From contig NC_089494.1 of assembly GCF_036850765.1 (NCBI RefSeq), forward strand, positions 59,351,809 to 59,415,808: a stretch of DNA of 64,000 nt, read 5' to 3'. Made by a program: the position numbers and the translations under genes. Positions 10,263 through 21,973 of the stretch are shown here, in pieces. Under the pieces are notes generated by a model. The model saw only the letters and a program-made list of their open reading frames with translations. It was not told where the DNA came from and did no database searches. Numbering within the stretch: the stretch's first letter is position 1; every line of letters starts with the position of its first letter. This stretch comes from Saccopteryx bilineata. Taxonomy: Eukaryota > Chordata > Mammalia > Chiroptera > Emballonuridae.

Positions 10263-13200
10263 TAAATTTAAAAGTCATATTGTGCAATTTAATCTATGAT
10301 GCATTTAGCTTTTTCATGAAAGCATGGCTTTCCTAGGTATGGGCAGGGAATCATCCTGCTGTGTGCTGAGACCCGGGGTTATCCCAAGGGCTCATGGTGC
10401 TTTCTGGCTCCCTAATGATCCTTTCTGCTCACAGGTATAGCCAATCATGCTAGCATAGTTGATCAATTAACTATTTAAAACTATATTTTACGTAAAGGAA
10501 TGGGTTGGCTGGGTGACATTTTACAGTTGTAGTTTGGTTGCTCACGTGTTACAGAAATATCCCTTGAAAGTGGACCCGGAGAAGCCTGGGATACGACAGC
10601 AGGAGGCCAGGATGCTGGGACAGACCTGCTCACAGACCTGCTCACACGTGGTTGGAAATTCAGAGAGTCCAGACGATCCTGTTTCCTCCTCCATGCCCGT
10701 CAGACACATGAACACTGCCCTCTTGGCCACAAAGGGCAGAAAACAAGCTGTTTGAGTGATAAAAAGGAAAACATAATTCTCAAATCAAATAATATTTACT
10801 GAGGACCAATATGTGATACATTTATCTAGTGCCTAAACGTGTTATTTATTTGACCCTCACAGCAACAGAAAGTTGTCATAGAGTGTTGCTTTTCTGATTT
10901 TTATAGTGAAAAATTTGAGACTCAGAGAATTTAATTGACTTTCTTCAGGTCACAAATGTCCCAAATCAGTAGGGATGAAACTGGACTTTTAGTTTTTCTT
11001 ATTTCTAGTATGATAGTCTTTCCTTTGCTTCAGTGTAATAGTAATTATACTAATAAAATATGCTGCTTAACATTTATTGAATCAGGCATAATTTACATTT
11101 TAGAATCTCGTTTTCTCCTCCCCACAGGTCTGTGAAGTAGGTACTATCATTATCCCCATTCTACAGATGAAGCAGCTAAGGTAAAGAGTCTACTATGGCA
11201 ATGTGCCAGGGAACTGTGGGGACACAGGGTGAATGACAGCAAGCTTGCTCTCAAGGAACTTATAATCAAATCAGGGCGATATATTGTGCACATTGCAAAG
11301 GACACTAATAATATATTTGAATAATACTTTGAGAGCGGAACACTTTGGTAATTGAGCACTTTCTTAGGGTCCCATACTTAGAATAAGCAGCAAATCAGCA
11401 CAGGTATACCTTTGATTAGTGAGGCAGTTTTGCTTATGCGCATCTTCTCCTAAACTCTTTTGTAGTGGATGGTTCTGGCAGTAAATAAAGCCCTTTCGTA
11501 GGTCCTGTCTTTGTGTGAAGGGATTACTGGGGCCCTCTCATTAGTGAACGTCTTGCCCAATCTTCCTATGGAACTCCAGATGTTCCTGCTCTGTGAATCA
11601 GGGAAGAAAACTATTTCAGAGACCTCAAATCTTTGAGTTTATGTTTTTGGTTTCCTGACCAAAATTGCCCTTGTTTTGCAAACTCGACTTCCAGTCGGAA
11701 GGGGGAAGTTGTCAGAATATGAAGTTGGAGGTTTCCCCTGCTAGGCTTAAATGAAGCCCTTAAATGGTGCAAACCCCAAAATGAGCAGTGTTTTCAAGTT
11801 TTCGACCAAACTTCTATTGGCAGACACGAATCCCCAGCCTCTTGCTTTCCTCAGTAGAACAAACCTAAAACTTATAGATTTGGGAGGGGCTGGAAATCTA
11901 AAAAACACTCCACTATTTTACAGATAGAGCTGGAAAAGTCCATGACCATAGAGAAATCCAATAACGGGTACAAGGTTACGTAGTCAGGGAATGTCAGTAC
12001 TCAGGGAAACTCCAGAATTTGACTCTTAGTTTAGAGTTCATGACAAATAGTGTTTCTTCAGTTGTTGTTAGCATATTTAAACTTCTAAGCATAGAGCATT
12101 GTTAATTTTTGTAAACATGGGCTTGAGCTGGAGACACCTTGACCTGGCTGGTGGTAATGGTGGGAACACAGGGGACACATGTGTGATCCCACATACTTTT
12201 ATTGAACCCCATTCTAACCTTACTGAATCTTCAATTCATGGTCGCTGAAGTCTTCATGTAAATGAATTATTGGAATATGAAAATCTTCTGACGTTGCCTG
12301 CACCCCTGTCTCCCATCCTTAGTCTTTGTTCTGTGTTCATTGATCACTTTAAGCCTTAGTTTCTCTAGCCCTCTTTCCCATGGAAGAAACATAAAGTTAC
12401 TAACTTCAGATATTTACCTTCTTCTACCAAGTTCCAGCCAGTGTCAAAAACTTGATTGTCTTAAGGATATCACATAGAGGAACAGAGTAGGAGTGCCATT
12501 TTGTTAATGTCAGATATAAATATTTTTATGAACCTATATGTCTGGATTCATTAGCCATTTAATGAATTTGATGCACAGATGTTCAGGAAATTAGGAGCAA
12601 TGGACTCCACTGGAAATTATAGTGAGCTTGTGCCATCCATGATATCAAAAGCATGCTGTTCCTACAATCTGCCAAGAAACCAGGTATAGTCTGGACTCTG
12701 TGTCATATATAAGCTCACTATTAACACTCAATAAATGTTAATTGTGTAATAATAAAAAATATTGAGCATAGCTCTTCCTAGTGGATATCAGGTTGTAGAC
12801 ATAAAGGAATGTCCTCTGCATTCAGAATATATCTTTCTTTTGGATTTACATTATATTCACCTGATGGAAAAGAGAGTAAAAGAGTTGAGAAAGGGCTAAT
12901 TGTTATCTTTGGCTGAGGTTATTAATTTTGATTCATAAACCTGAATTTGGTTTACAGAATTTTTCACCAAAACAACTGTATCAAATGTGTTGATTTGCTC
13001 TGCCAATCACCTTGTGGTTCTCGGGCAGTGTGAATGAAGCGTAAAGTGCTGGAGGAGAAAAGGCAGTATCAGGCTAGACTGGGCAAGGAAGCTGACTGCA
13101 GTGAAGCTCACACCTAGAGTAGAGGCAGGCACCATTTTCCAGGGTGTTTCTCCTGCTTTATTGCTAACTTTGTCATATTATACATTTTGGAGGCAATGAT

Positions 13201-13524
13201 ATGGAAGGGGGAAAAGGGCCAAATTATTTTATGATACATATTTGAAAATGTTCCTCCTTGGCAGTGGAATGTTGGTAAATGTTTAATAACTAGCTCCCTC
13301 TCTATCCTTTTTTCTTTTCTTTTTCTCTAGCTAAGAAAAAAAAAAGGCCCTGATTTATAGTGTTTGCTTATTTCCATGGTGTAAATATTCCCACTGTGGT
13401 CTATTCCAAGCCACCAATTTACAGACTTCCCTAGAAAGTAACAATCAGCTCTTGCAAGCTGATACAAGGTAGCTAACAATAAAATACAGTTGTCCTCAGT
13501 ATATCATAATCATGGTGACAGATG
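10263..13524. other. Mostly single-copy DNA with MIR remnants
   Basis: No gene. A MIR-like segment lies at about 10795-10965 (minus; a degenerate 'gagactcagagaatttaattgacttt' core) and another at 11050-11185. The 80-codon frame at 10513-10755 has no recognised motif. The rest (11.2-13.5 kb) shows no repeat I can identify by eye. Confidence 0.5.
11050..11185 (-). repeat. MIR SINE remnant
   Basis: AGGTACTATCATTATCCCC and ATTCTACAGATGAAGCAG are the complement of the conserved MIR core and tail. Highly diverged, as expected of this ancient family. Confidence 0.6.
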
Positions 13525-13765
13525 TAGGTAGTGATGAAAGAAGCTCTGGAGTGAGTAATATCCAAGGTTGAATTCTAGCTCTGCTTCTTACTAGCTCTGT
13601 CATCTTTAGCCAATTATTTAACCTCCTTGATCCTCAAGCTTCTCAGTGAAAAATGGAAATAATATCTCTCATAAAGTTGATACTTGTATAAGGGAGATAA
13701 CAAATATAAAGTGTCTCAAGGTTATTGGCATGTAAGTGCTTAAAGATGCTAACTGTTATTAATAT
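13525..13765 (+). repeat. MIR SINE remnant
   Basis: The order matches MIR: CTCTGGAGTGAG, TTGAATTCTAGCTCTGC, TTACTAGCTCTG, TTATTTAACCTCC, then a decayed 'aaaatggaaataat' and a 3' part ending near 13765. It stops just before the younger SINE at 13790. Confidence 0.75.
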
Positions 13766-13789
13766 TTTTGTATCTTAAGATTAAATAGG

Positions 13790-14104
13790 GCCCTGGCCAG
13801 TTGGCTCAGTGGTAGAGCATCTGCCCAGCATTTGATTCCAGGTCAGGGAACACAGGAGAAACACCCATCTGCTTCTCAACCCCTCCCCCTCTCACTTCTC
13901 TTTCTCTCTCTCTTCCCCTCCTTCAGCCATGGATTGATTGGAGCAAGTTGGCTCTGGGAGCTGAGGATGGTTCCATGGCCTTTGCCTCAGGTGCTAAGAA
14001 GAGCTTGGTTGCCGAGCAATGGAGCAATGTCTCAGATAGGTGGATCCCAGTCAGGGCACATGCGGGAGTCTGTCTCTGTCCCCACTCCTCCACTTAAAAA
14101 AAAA
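13790..14104 (+). mobile_element. Long tRNA-derived SINE, diverged copy
   Basis: The head CCCTGGCCAGTTGGCTCAGT is followed by the characteristic 'catctgcttctcaacccc' body, and the end is A-rich. The 12-bp duplication AGATTAAATAGG is perfect (13778-13789 and 14105-14116). The integration point (cTT/AAGATT) looks like an L1-endonuclease site. The CTCF-like block is not preserved in this copy. Confidence 0.92.
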
Positions 14105-14863
14105 AGATTAAATAGGACAGTCCCAAATCTATGTAGAAATATGACGATTATCAGAGAATGTGGAATATTATAGATATCAGTTGGCATGCGAACAATGGGA
14201 AATTTATATCTTAACATTCACCAGATATTTACTATCATCAGCTTGTGTACATAGATGCAATAGTGCCTCACAAATAGCCTTAAAAAGAAAACAAATGTCC
14301 TTGATTCCTGAGAAATACAAAGGAGAAGCCATATCATATTGTTTTAAAGATGATGCCTTCAGTGTGGTTACTGCTGTGTCTTCTTTCTTCATGAGTTGTT
14401 AGGAGGTTTTATCTTTAAAAATCAGTCTTTTGAAATAGGTGGGCATAAACAATAGTGGCAGGTGCAGAACTGTCTGAATGTCCTGCTTCTCACAGGCTTG
14501 ACAGGCCCAGGCTTCCTTACTCAGCTCAGAGAAACGCTGAGCATCTGATAGGGACCACTGCACACACCCCTCCTGCCATGGTGTGCCTCTGCTCCCCTTC
14601 AAGCATAGAGCAGCTTGACAAATGGAAGTTCTGAGAAAACAGGCCTGCTTTCCCAAGGGAACCAGGGAAATCTTATATCGCTTTTTCTCAGCTGTTTAAA
14701 ATGATAATCGATTTAGCTTTTGTGCTCTCTGAATCAGTTTGTTGTGTTGAAATCATTTGAATGACAATTGATGAGGAACACTGTAAAACAGAAATTCTAG
14801 GTAAGGGAAGGAAATTTTGAGCATTGCCATTAAGCATATCATAATCTTGCTATACACTGTTAA

Positions 14864-15007
14864 CCCTTTGAGTAGTACAAATGTTCATATATGTCCTCGT
14901 GCCTCCTGACCATCCAGAGTAACTGTAATTAATTCCATTTTTTGAAAAAAAGAAACAACTCACTCCCGGAGGTCAGCGAGCATGAAAAAAACTCACTACT
15001 CAAAGGG
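14864..15007. mobile_element. piggyBac-type MITE, 144 bp
   Basis: The element is bounded by TTAA on both sides (14860-14863 and 15008-15011), the invariant piggyBac target. Its ends are perfect 13-bp inverted repeats CCCTTTGAGTAGT. Behind them lie imperfect subterminal inverted segments (CTCGTGCCTCCTGACC against CATGCTCGCTGACC read from the other end). There is no coding capacity. It would have been mobilised by a transposase encoded elsewhere. Confidence 0.88.
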
Positions 15008-15011
15008 TTAA

Positions 15012-16760
15012 GCATCCCAAATAATTCTTTGGCTTTCCCTTCCACCATTCTCTGGAGAAGCTTGGCTGCTGTCCCTAGATGCTAACATAAGCCACTCAGG
15101 GTTCTACATTTCCCATTGCTGTTTGCTATTATATCACTAATTTTATTTGATTCAGATTCAGCAAGCTCCTTCTCTTTGTAGCACAAAAGCATTTTGGAGC
15201 CTTTAGCTCCATGAATCGGGATAAGGAACAATCACACACACACAAAGAAATTAGAAATTAGAGCTTATGCCCCTTATATCCTCAAATGGCTGACTGAAGT
15301 AAGACAACTCCACAAACAATGCATTTTGAAGCACATTTGCAGGGTGAATATATTACAAATATGGCTAGTAAGTGCGCTGCTGTAAATCTTCAAAAGTGAC
15401 TGATTTAAACCCAAACTTAATGTATTTTGGAGGCCAGAAATAATTTGACTTGCTGAGTGGATGGAATTTATGGGTATAATGCAGTGCAAATAAAAACATC
15501 CTCTTTCAGTCATAAAGGTGTATGCTGTGTCTATACACCTTCCCTTCCCCCTGGCTTGTGGCGAGAACTCAGGGGAATAGCTAAGTCAGACTAAATGCCT
15601 TTTCTCTGTGGCCTTATGGAAGTACCACATTTTATTTTTGTATGTGAGGGGGTTTATAGTACCATCCTTGGATCCAAGCTTTTGTATTTAAGAACCAAAT
15701 AAATAAGACAAACTCAATGTGCACTTCATGAGATAACCAGACCAGAGTGAAGGGAAAGTGTAGAACAGGACAAAGGTGTGTGACATGGGATGTTCACATT
15801 TACTCCTCAGAAAGATGATGTAAGGATAAGACTGAGTTTTGTAAGGAACCCACTGTCTAAGGACTTCAGGCTTTGGGATTCCCTATTTCTGACCTCTATG
15901 CTTCTGATGTATGACTTTCAGGAAGAAACCTCTCATTGTACATGTGGCCAAATGTCCATGAGGTACTGAATTTGAGGTTAGACTATAACAAGTGATGAAC
16001 TTGTGGATGAATTTTCACGAAGTAAAACAAAGCCCGCAGGCTCCCTTTTCTGCATCTTTAGTATTTTGAGCAGCCCTTGCTCCGCCCATCAGTTCTCAGC
16101 TTTGTCTTTGCTGTACCCCACCCCCATCAACACTTCCATTCTTGCCCACTCATCCCACTGATTCCAGGAGAAGGAACAAGATTAGGTTTGAGGAGGCCAA
16201 CCATAGACACAGGAGTAGGTCATCTTTCCTGCCTCAGCCTCTCTCCATTCATGGAGGATCTGTGAGTTCCAGGAGGAGGCTCTACCCTCCTATCCAGGAG
16301 ACTGATGACGTGATGAAGTATAGTATTGTCAGAGCCAGGGAGATTCATAGACAACCAAAAATTCATGGTTTACATATCTGTAATGAAGGCAGAAAAAATT
16401 TACAGTGGTATATTCTCAAGGACTTTGTATTTCCTGAGGTACTTTCAACATAAATTGTGACTTTTGGAGAAGGCATATTCCTTGGCCCAATCCAGTAACT
16501 TCATCCGTTTCCTGAGAAAAATCACAAAGATCTTTCAAGTCAACATTTGTTTAAAAAGTCTGGAACAAGTACATGTTTGGATATATATGACCACCCTCCT
16601 CTTGCTCACTTCAAAGTTTAAGATTAGTCATGTTGGCATCCCTAATGGGGCCAATCAGAGGGTGGGAAGAGGTGCTGAGAAAATATGTATGACAGTTGTG
16701 AAATCACGACATTGGGATAGCCACAAATTAATAAGTGCCTACTGAAAAGCTCAAAAAGTT
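15012..16760. other. Single-copy intergenic DNA
   Basis: No gene, SINE or clear repeat. Two overlapping plus-strand frames (16077-16265 and 16142-16453) lack motifs and look like chance ORFs. Confidence 0.5.
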
Positions 16761-16761
16761 A

Positions 16762-17310
16762 CAGCTGGTGCTCGACTTACAACCACGATTGGTTCCGACA
16801 GACCGGTCATAACATGATTTGGTTGTAAGTTGAGTAGGCTATATGTACAGTACTGTGAAATGATGTTATAAAAATCTTTAAGTCATATTTTATCATAATT
16901 TTCTTTCTTAACATAATATATATTGTTATATATCATAATTTTCTTTGTACATTTTATGCCATTTGTATCATCTCTATACCATTTTGTTTCTTATTTTTAC
17001 ATTCGTCAGGTTTAAGTAAAACACTGATTACCAGTACAACTGGTTTAATATTTGCAAAGACAATTTCCTTCTGGTAGACATCTTGGGAGGGGTTTGATGA
17101 AAAATATCCAAGATACAAAATACAAATTGCTGTACTGAGTCTGGGATAACAGTTGAAATGGTGCACGCGGTAGTGCTGCTAGAAGCTGGTCCACACTGGC
17201 ATACGCCCAACTGGGCAACACTTGCACTGCCAGACGTGGAGCAGTCATGGCTAGAGATTGTGGTCGTAAAGTCGGATGGTCGTAAGTTGCAGAGGTCGTA
17301 AGTCGCTCAA
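16762..17310. mobile_element. Mariner/Tigger-like MITE
   Basis: Starts after TA with CAGCTGGTGCTCGACTTACA and ends with GGTCGTAAGTCGCTCAA followed by TA. CGACTTACAACC on the left pairs with CGACTTACGACC read from the right. The right end has three tandem versions of GGTCGTAAGT at about 16-bp spacing (17260-17305). The left end folds on itself (CGACTTACAACC with GGTTGTAAGTTGAG at 16823). The outermost bases do not match well, so the right boundary is uncertain. Confidence 0.5.
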
Positions 17311-17362
17311 TATTTATAGTTCAAATTTCCACTGAAATGTCTCTGCTCAAAAATTTTTTTAT

Positions 17363-17620
17363 TGGCCCTGGCTGGTTGGCTCAGTGGTGGAGTGTCGGCC
17401 TGGCGTGCAGAAGTCCCGGGTTCGATTCCCAGCCAGGGCTCACAGGAGAAGCGCCCATCTGCTTCTCCACCCCTCCCCCTCTCCTTCCTCTCTGTCTCTC
17501 CTCTTCTCCTCCCGCAGCCGAGGCTCCATTGGAGCAAAGATGGCCCGGGCGCTGGGGATGGCTCCTTGGCCTCTTCCCCAGGCGCTAGAGTGGCTCTGGT
17601 CGCAACAGAGTGACGCCCCT
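17363..17620 (+). mobile_element. Long tRNA-derived SINE, 3'-truncated
   Basis: The head GGCCCTGGCTGGTTGGCTCA and a B box in GGGTTCGATTCCCAGCC are well preserved, as is the body down to GTGGCTCTGGTCGCAACAGAG. The copy stops at GACGCCCC, before the CTCF-like block and tail. No target duplication is apparent, so the truncation probably reflects a later deletion. Confidence 0.88.
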
Positions 17621-17889
17621 GAGCTGTTAGTCCTTTGGGTCTATATGTTTGAATCCTAAGCTGGTTCTGGTGTCCAGAAGAAATAGGAATAGAAATCCAT
17701 ATTGCAACAAGTTCAAAGAGGTTTGATGCTGTGACATGTAGTTAACATCTCTTGCCCTAGGCCACTAAGGATTCTTTCCCCATCCTCTCCCATATTCCTA
17801 TCACCTATTTCCCTAAGCCTTGGCGGTTCTTGCCCTCCAGAGATCCTTTAAGCCTTATCTAAGATGAGATTAGATTTAGGTCACACTTA

Positions 17890-18700
17890 AGATCGCCCAG
17901 ATTCTGGTAATATATGGGCTGGGGTGCTGAAAGACCTAGGAAAGGACATAGTCACTATCCATCTTGGTGGGGCTTCCTGCTTTCGGATTGACCCTTGTAA
18001 TACTGGAGGTCCAGACCCAGAAAACCGATCTGGTGTTGTTGCAGGATTCCAAAGGAACCACGAGGAGGACCAGATGAAGCTAATACAGCCTTTATTACTT
18101 ACATACCGGGGCAGTACTGATGGTGACAGGTTGGTGAAAGCACCCCACTGAGGTGGGACAGTGCCTTTTTTTTTTGTATTTTTCTGAAGTGAGAAGTGGG
18201 GAGGCAGAGAGACAGTCCTGCATGCACCTAACTGGAATCTACCCAGCATGCTGCCCACCAGGGGGCGATGCTCTGTCCATCTGGGGCATTGTTCCATTGC
18301 AACCAGAGCCATTCTAGCACCTGAGGCAGAGGCCAGGGAGCCATCCTCAGCGTCCAGGGCAGATGGGTGCTTCTCCTGTGTGCCCTGACCAGGAATCAAA
18401 CCTGGGACATCCACACATTGGGCCAACACTCTACCACTGAGCCAACTGGCCAGGACCTGGGGCAGTGCTTTTTATAGCTAAACCCTGGGCAATTGCTCAG
18501 GTAAAATTCTTTGTCTACCAGCAAGCAAGCAGGTAAGCAGGGGTTAGGGGGAAACATATGCACAGTTCTATTTCTCCGTGATAATATCTGGTGACTCAGT
18601 TTCTTTGTCCTTAATAAACCCTCAGCTTCAGATTTGTTACCTTCCCTTCCATAGCTCACAGCCAGGATCTGTTAACACAGCACCTAGGGGAAGGGCCATG
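17890..18700 (-). repeat. Possible solo LTR, interrupted by a SINE
   Basis: The minus strand carries an AATAAA signal (complement of CCTTTATTACTTA at about 18090) in sequence that reads like a retroviral LTR. The segment resumes on the far side of the SINE at 18166-18456. No gag, pol or env homology is visible. Ends and family are unresolved. Confidence 0.3.
18166..18456 (-). mobile_element. Long tRNA-derived SINE with internal deletion
   Basis: A poly-T start, TTTTTCTGAAGTGAGAAG, a CTCF-core-like CCACCAGGGGGCGA at 18255-18268 and a terminal GAGCCAACTGGCCAGG identify the family. The CT-rich middle (about 90 bp) is missing between AGCGTCCAGGGC and AGATGGGTGC. The imperfect repeat GGACAGTGC / GGGGCAGTGC flanks the copy. 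Confidence 0.88.
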
Positions 18701-19725
18701 TACAGCATCAACCCTACAACCCTAAAACTTAGCATTTGAACGACTGCTCCCAAGACCTGGGGAGGAATATGCTGTATTTAAAATTTCAGGAGCTGATTTT
18801 TGCGAGCTAAAACTTACTTCCTAAAGTTGATAGGTAGCATCCCTGTGCGCTTCTCTCTGGTGCTGGAATTCTGTTAGTGTTTGTCCCAGACTGCCTTACG
18901 GGGTACTTGGGAGGGAACTGTGGGGAAAATAAGAACTATGCTCAGAAGCCTTTGGTCCCCATCCCATTCTAATGTTATACTAACTAATGTATCCACTTGA
19001 TTTTCTCACCTGTAAAGTGGGAACCAAACCTCACTGGCAGTAACTTTTGGCACTCTAATCACTAAACCTGTCTAGGTGGGTTCCAAGATTAAACCTGCTT
19101 ATTCCAAAGCTCCCTGTAAGAGAGAATAATATTGTGGACATGATTTATATAGTTCTATCTAGTTTGTTTCCTTTTTCTGTGAAATAGTAAGCATTCTTAT
19201 TTATCCAGCACCAGTTAATTGCCCTCATGTGAATCATTAATAATCATCGCAAGGATTCTGCAGGTTGAGGATCATTGACCTGAGTTTGCAAGCTCAGAGG
19301 GCCAAGCCTGTTGCACGTGAGGGTGGCAGTGAGGCTGGAGTCTGCCAGAAATGTTAGACTCTGGGACCCCTGGTTCTCCTGTGACAATACTTGGATTCCT
19401 CTTACTTACCAAAGCTGTTCCTCTCTGTATTAGTCTATTTAAAGAAGTTCTGCTTAATGTATCTTCTAAAAAATCAGAAAATCCAAAATACCATCAAGTT
19501 GTTTTGAGATTTAGGTAGACTGGAAAAAATGCTTAGAGTAAAAATATCCTTTGACATTTGAATAATTGGCAGTTTACAACACACTTTCACATATAGTATC
19601 CCTTGAATCTTCAAAACCCTTTGGAAAGGAGAATATATATTTATAAACGGTGAAAGATTTATGCAACCTGAAGAGAAACCAGAGTATAGAGGATGTGTAT
19701 TTATATCTGTTTAATAGATGAGATT
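18701..19725. other. Intergenic DNA, no gene seen
   Basis: Mixed sequence with no convincing ORF. 19550-19700 has a faint MIR or L2 character that I would not call firmly. Confidence 0.45.
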
Positions 19726-19740
19726 TGAAGGGTCACTAGA

Positions 19741-20139
19741 AGGCCCTGGCCAGTTGGCTCAGTGGTAGAGCGTCGGCCTGGCGTGCAGAATTCCCGGGTT
19801 TGATTCCCGGCCAGCGCACATAGGAGAAGCGCCCATCTGCTTCTCCACCCCTCCTCCTCTCCTTCCTTTCTGTCTCTCTCTTCCCCTCCCGCAGCGAGGC
19901 TCCATTGGAGCAAAGATGGCCCGGGCGCTGGGGATGGCTCCTTGGCCTCTGCCCCAGGCGCTAGAGTGGCTCTGGTCGCAACAGAGCGACGCCTTGGAGG
20001 GGCAGAGAATCGCCCCCTGGTGGGTAGAGCGTCTCCCCCTGGTGGGCGTGCCAGGTGAATCCGGTGGGGCGCATGCGGGAGTCTATCTGACTATCTCTCC
20101 GTTTCCAGCTTCAGAAAAATACAAAAAAAAAAAAAATTA
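19741..20139 (+). mobile_element. Long tRNA-derived SINE, near complete
   Basis: Full head, CT-rich body and tail ending in CTTCAGAAAAATAC and poly(A). The 15-bp duplication TGAAGGGTCACTAGA is perfect (19726-19740 and 20140-20154). This copy carries the tandemly duplicated CTCF-like unit: the complement motif TCGCCCCCTGGTGG at 20010-20023 and the variant TCTCCCCCTGGTGG at 20033-20046. It is one of the youngest-looking SINEs in the window. Confidence 0.96.
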
Positions 20140-20154
20140 TGAAGGGTCACTAGA

Positions 20155-21266
20155 GGTGACCCTTCCAGAGATCCTGTAACCAGTAGTAAGCAGAGGTGGG
20201 ACTTGAGCGTGGGTATTCCAGTGTTTTTTTATGGTATTGCACAGCTCAAATTTACTGAGAAAAAAGGACAGGGGAAGAACAGAGGTTAGGAGAGTAATGT
20301 CAGCAAAGTGTGGAAATAGAGTTTTCTACTGCCTTTCCCTCAAATAACATTGACTTTTGATAATTACCCACAGATGAGAGTGTCTTTGTGGAAATTCAAG
20401 AAGTTCAGTGGAGAAGTTCCAGAATACCACCAAGGGAAAATAAATCTGAGATTGGACACACTGAAGAGGGTAAGAGGAACAGTTTCATTTTACTCACAAT
20501 TTAAGTGTGATTACAAACCTATTTTTTGCCTAAAAATGACAGGTATAAATCTATTGGTTAGAAAGGGGGTAAAAGTGGAAGTAAATTCATCTGCTTGGTC
20601 CATCGATGAGAGCAGATTCTGGGACGTAATTATTTGAAATGTATATTCCAACGGGAATGAAGTTAGTGAAGGACAGTTTCTGGTGGCACTTAAAAAACTC
20701 ACTTTTCCCTATTTAACTTTGTAACTCCCAAGCTGCTTTGATTCAGAAATTTTTCAGATTATGAACTTGCAAATTTATAAGAAAAATGCAAGCTAGTTTC
20801 TTTTCTCAAAAAAGCAAGGGAACATGAGGAGCAAGTAGGCTTTAATATTACTCCTCTGTGACCTCTGGTATGACCTTTGCACTCCACAGTCATCTGTTGG
20901 AACAACGAAGACTCATGATGAGAGGTGGATGAGCCCTTCTCTTGCTTTGACTTTAGATATGAATTAAGCAACATGAAGTCAGTGTGAGACCTTTTGATGG
21001 CTCCAACAGATGTAAAACAGGGGTGCATCTTACCCCTTTCCACTTAATATACCTTTTAATAACTTATGCCACCTTTTGATTAACCAAATCCAGGATTACC
21101 TTATCATATTCTCTTCCTTTTCCTCCTCCCCCCCTTTTATAAATACAGATGGTCTAGTTTGGATAAACTAGGAATGGCCCAAGCCAAAAAAGTTTGAGAT
21201 CCATAATTTAAAAGGAGAATTAACATTTAGGTAAAAGCTCTTCCATACTTCCTTTAGAGATAAAAG

Positions 21267-21302
<36 letters not shown>

Positions 21303-21541
21303 AGAGACATAGCTATAGCTACAGATATAGATGAAAGGATTTGAGACTAAGCCAACTCATGTACTTATGCGGGTATAAATCTTGGCACTGGGGTGATATT
21401 CAAGGTAAAGTAAGAAGGTATGTGTTTTCAAGTTAGGTATTGTATGGGTAGTTTACTAGTAGTTTTATTTTTTTATGATTCCTCAATACCTTTGTTGACA
21501 GAAAGCAATATATCAGGAAAGGCGTTGTTTGGTTCTCTTGT
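20155..21541. other. Single-copy DNA with a (CA)n microsatellite
   Basis: A pure CA dinucleotide run lies at 21268-21300. A 96-bp segment at 20374-20469 has splice-like edges (see findings) but is not called a gene. Otherwise featureless. Confidence 0.5.
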
Positions 21542-21547
21542 AGAATT

Positions 21548-21967
21548 TTTTTTTTTTTGACAGAGAGTGTCAGAGAGAGGGACAGATAGGGACAGAAAGA
21601 CAGGAAGCGAGAGAAATGAGAAGCATCAATTTTTCGTTGTAGCTCCTTAGTTGCTCATTGTTTGCTTTTTCATATGTGCCTTGACTGGGGGCTACAGCAG
21701 ACTGAGTAACCCCTTGCTCAAGCCAGAAACCTTGGGCGCAAGCCAGTGACCTTGGGCTTCAAACCAGTGACCTTGGGCTTCAAGCCAGCAAACTTTAGGT
21801 TCAAGCCAGTGACCTTGGGGTCATGTGTATGATCCCATACTCAAGCCAGCGATCCTGTGCTCAAGCTAGTGAGCCCATGCTCAAGCTGATGACCTCGGGG
21901 TTTCGAACCTGCGTCCTCCATGTCCCAGTCCGACACTCTATCCACTGTGCTACCACCTGATCAGGCC
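21548..21967 (-). mobile_element. tRNA-derived SINE with long internal repeat array
   Basis: Minus-strand copy of the family at 1477. From 21715 to 21895 it is a run of about eight degenerate 21-bp units ('ttcaagccagtgaccttgggc' type). The tRNA-like head is at the right end (GGGTTTCGAACCTGCGTCC, then CTATCCACTGTGC). The T-run at left is the poly(A) tail. AGAATT flanks it at 21542-21547 and 21968-21973. Confidence 0.88.
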
Positions 21968-21973
21968 AGAATT

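Noticed and set aside
17887..18429. 180-codon minus-strand frame
   Set aside because: It joins SINE-derived sequence to an LTR-like segment. There is no domain, and the fusion depends on a chance SINE insertion.
21715..21895. Regular about 21-bp repeats resembling a CRISPR array
   Set aside because: The units are directly adjacent with no unique spacers, lie inside a SINE with tRNA-like head and poly(A), and the DNA is mammalian.
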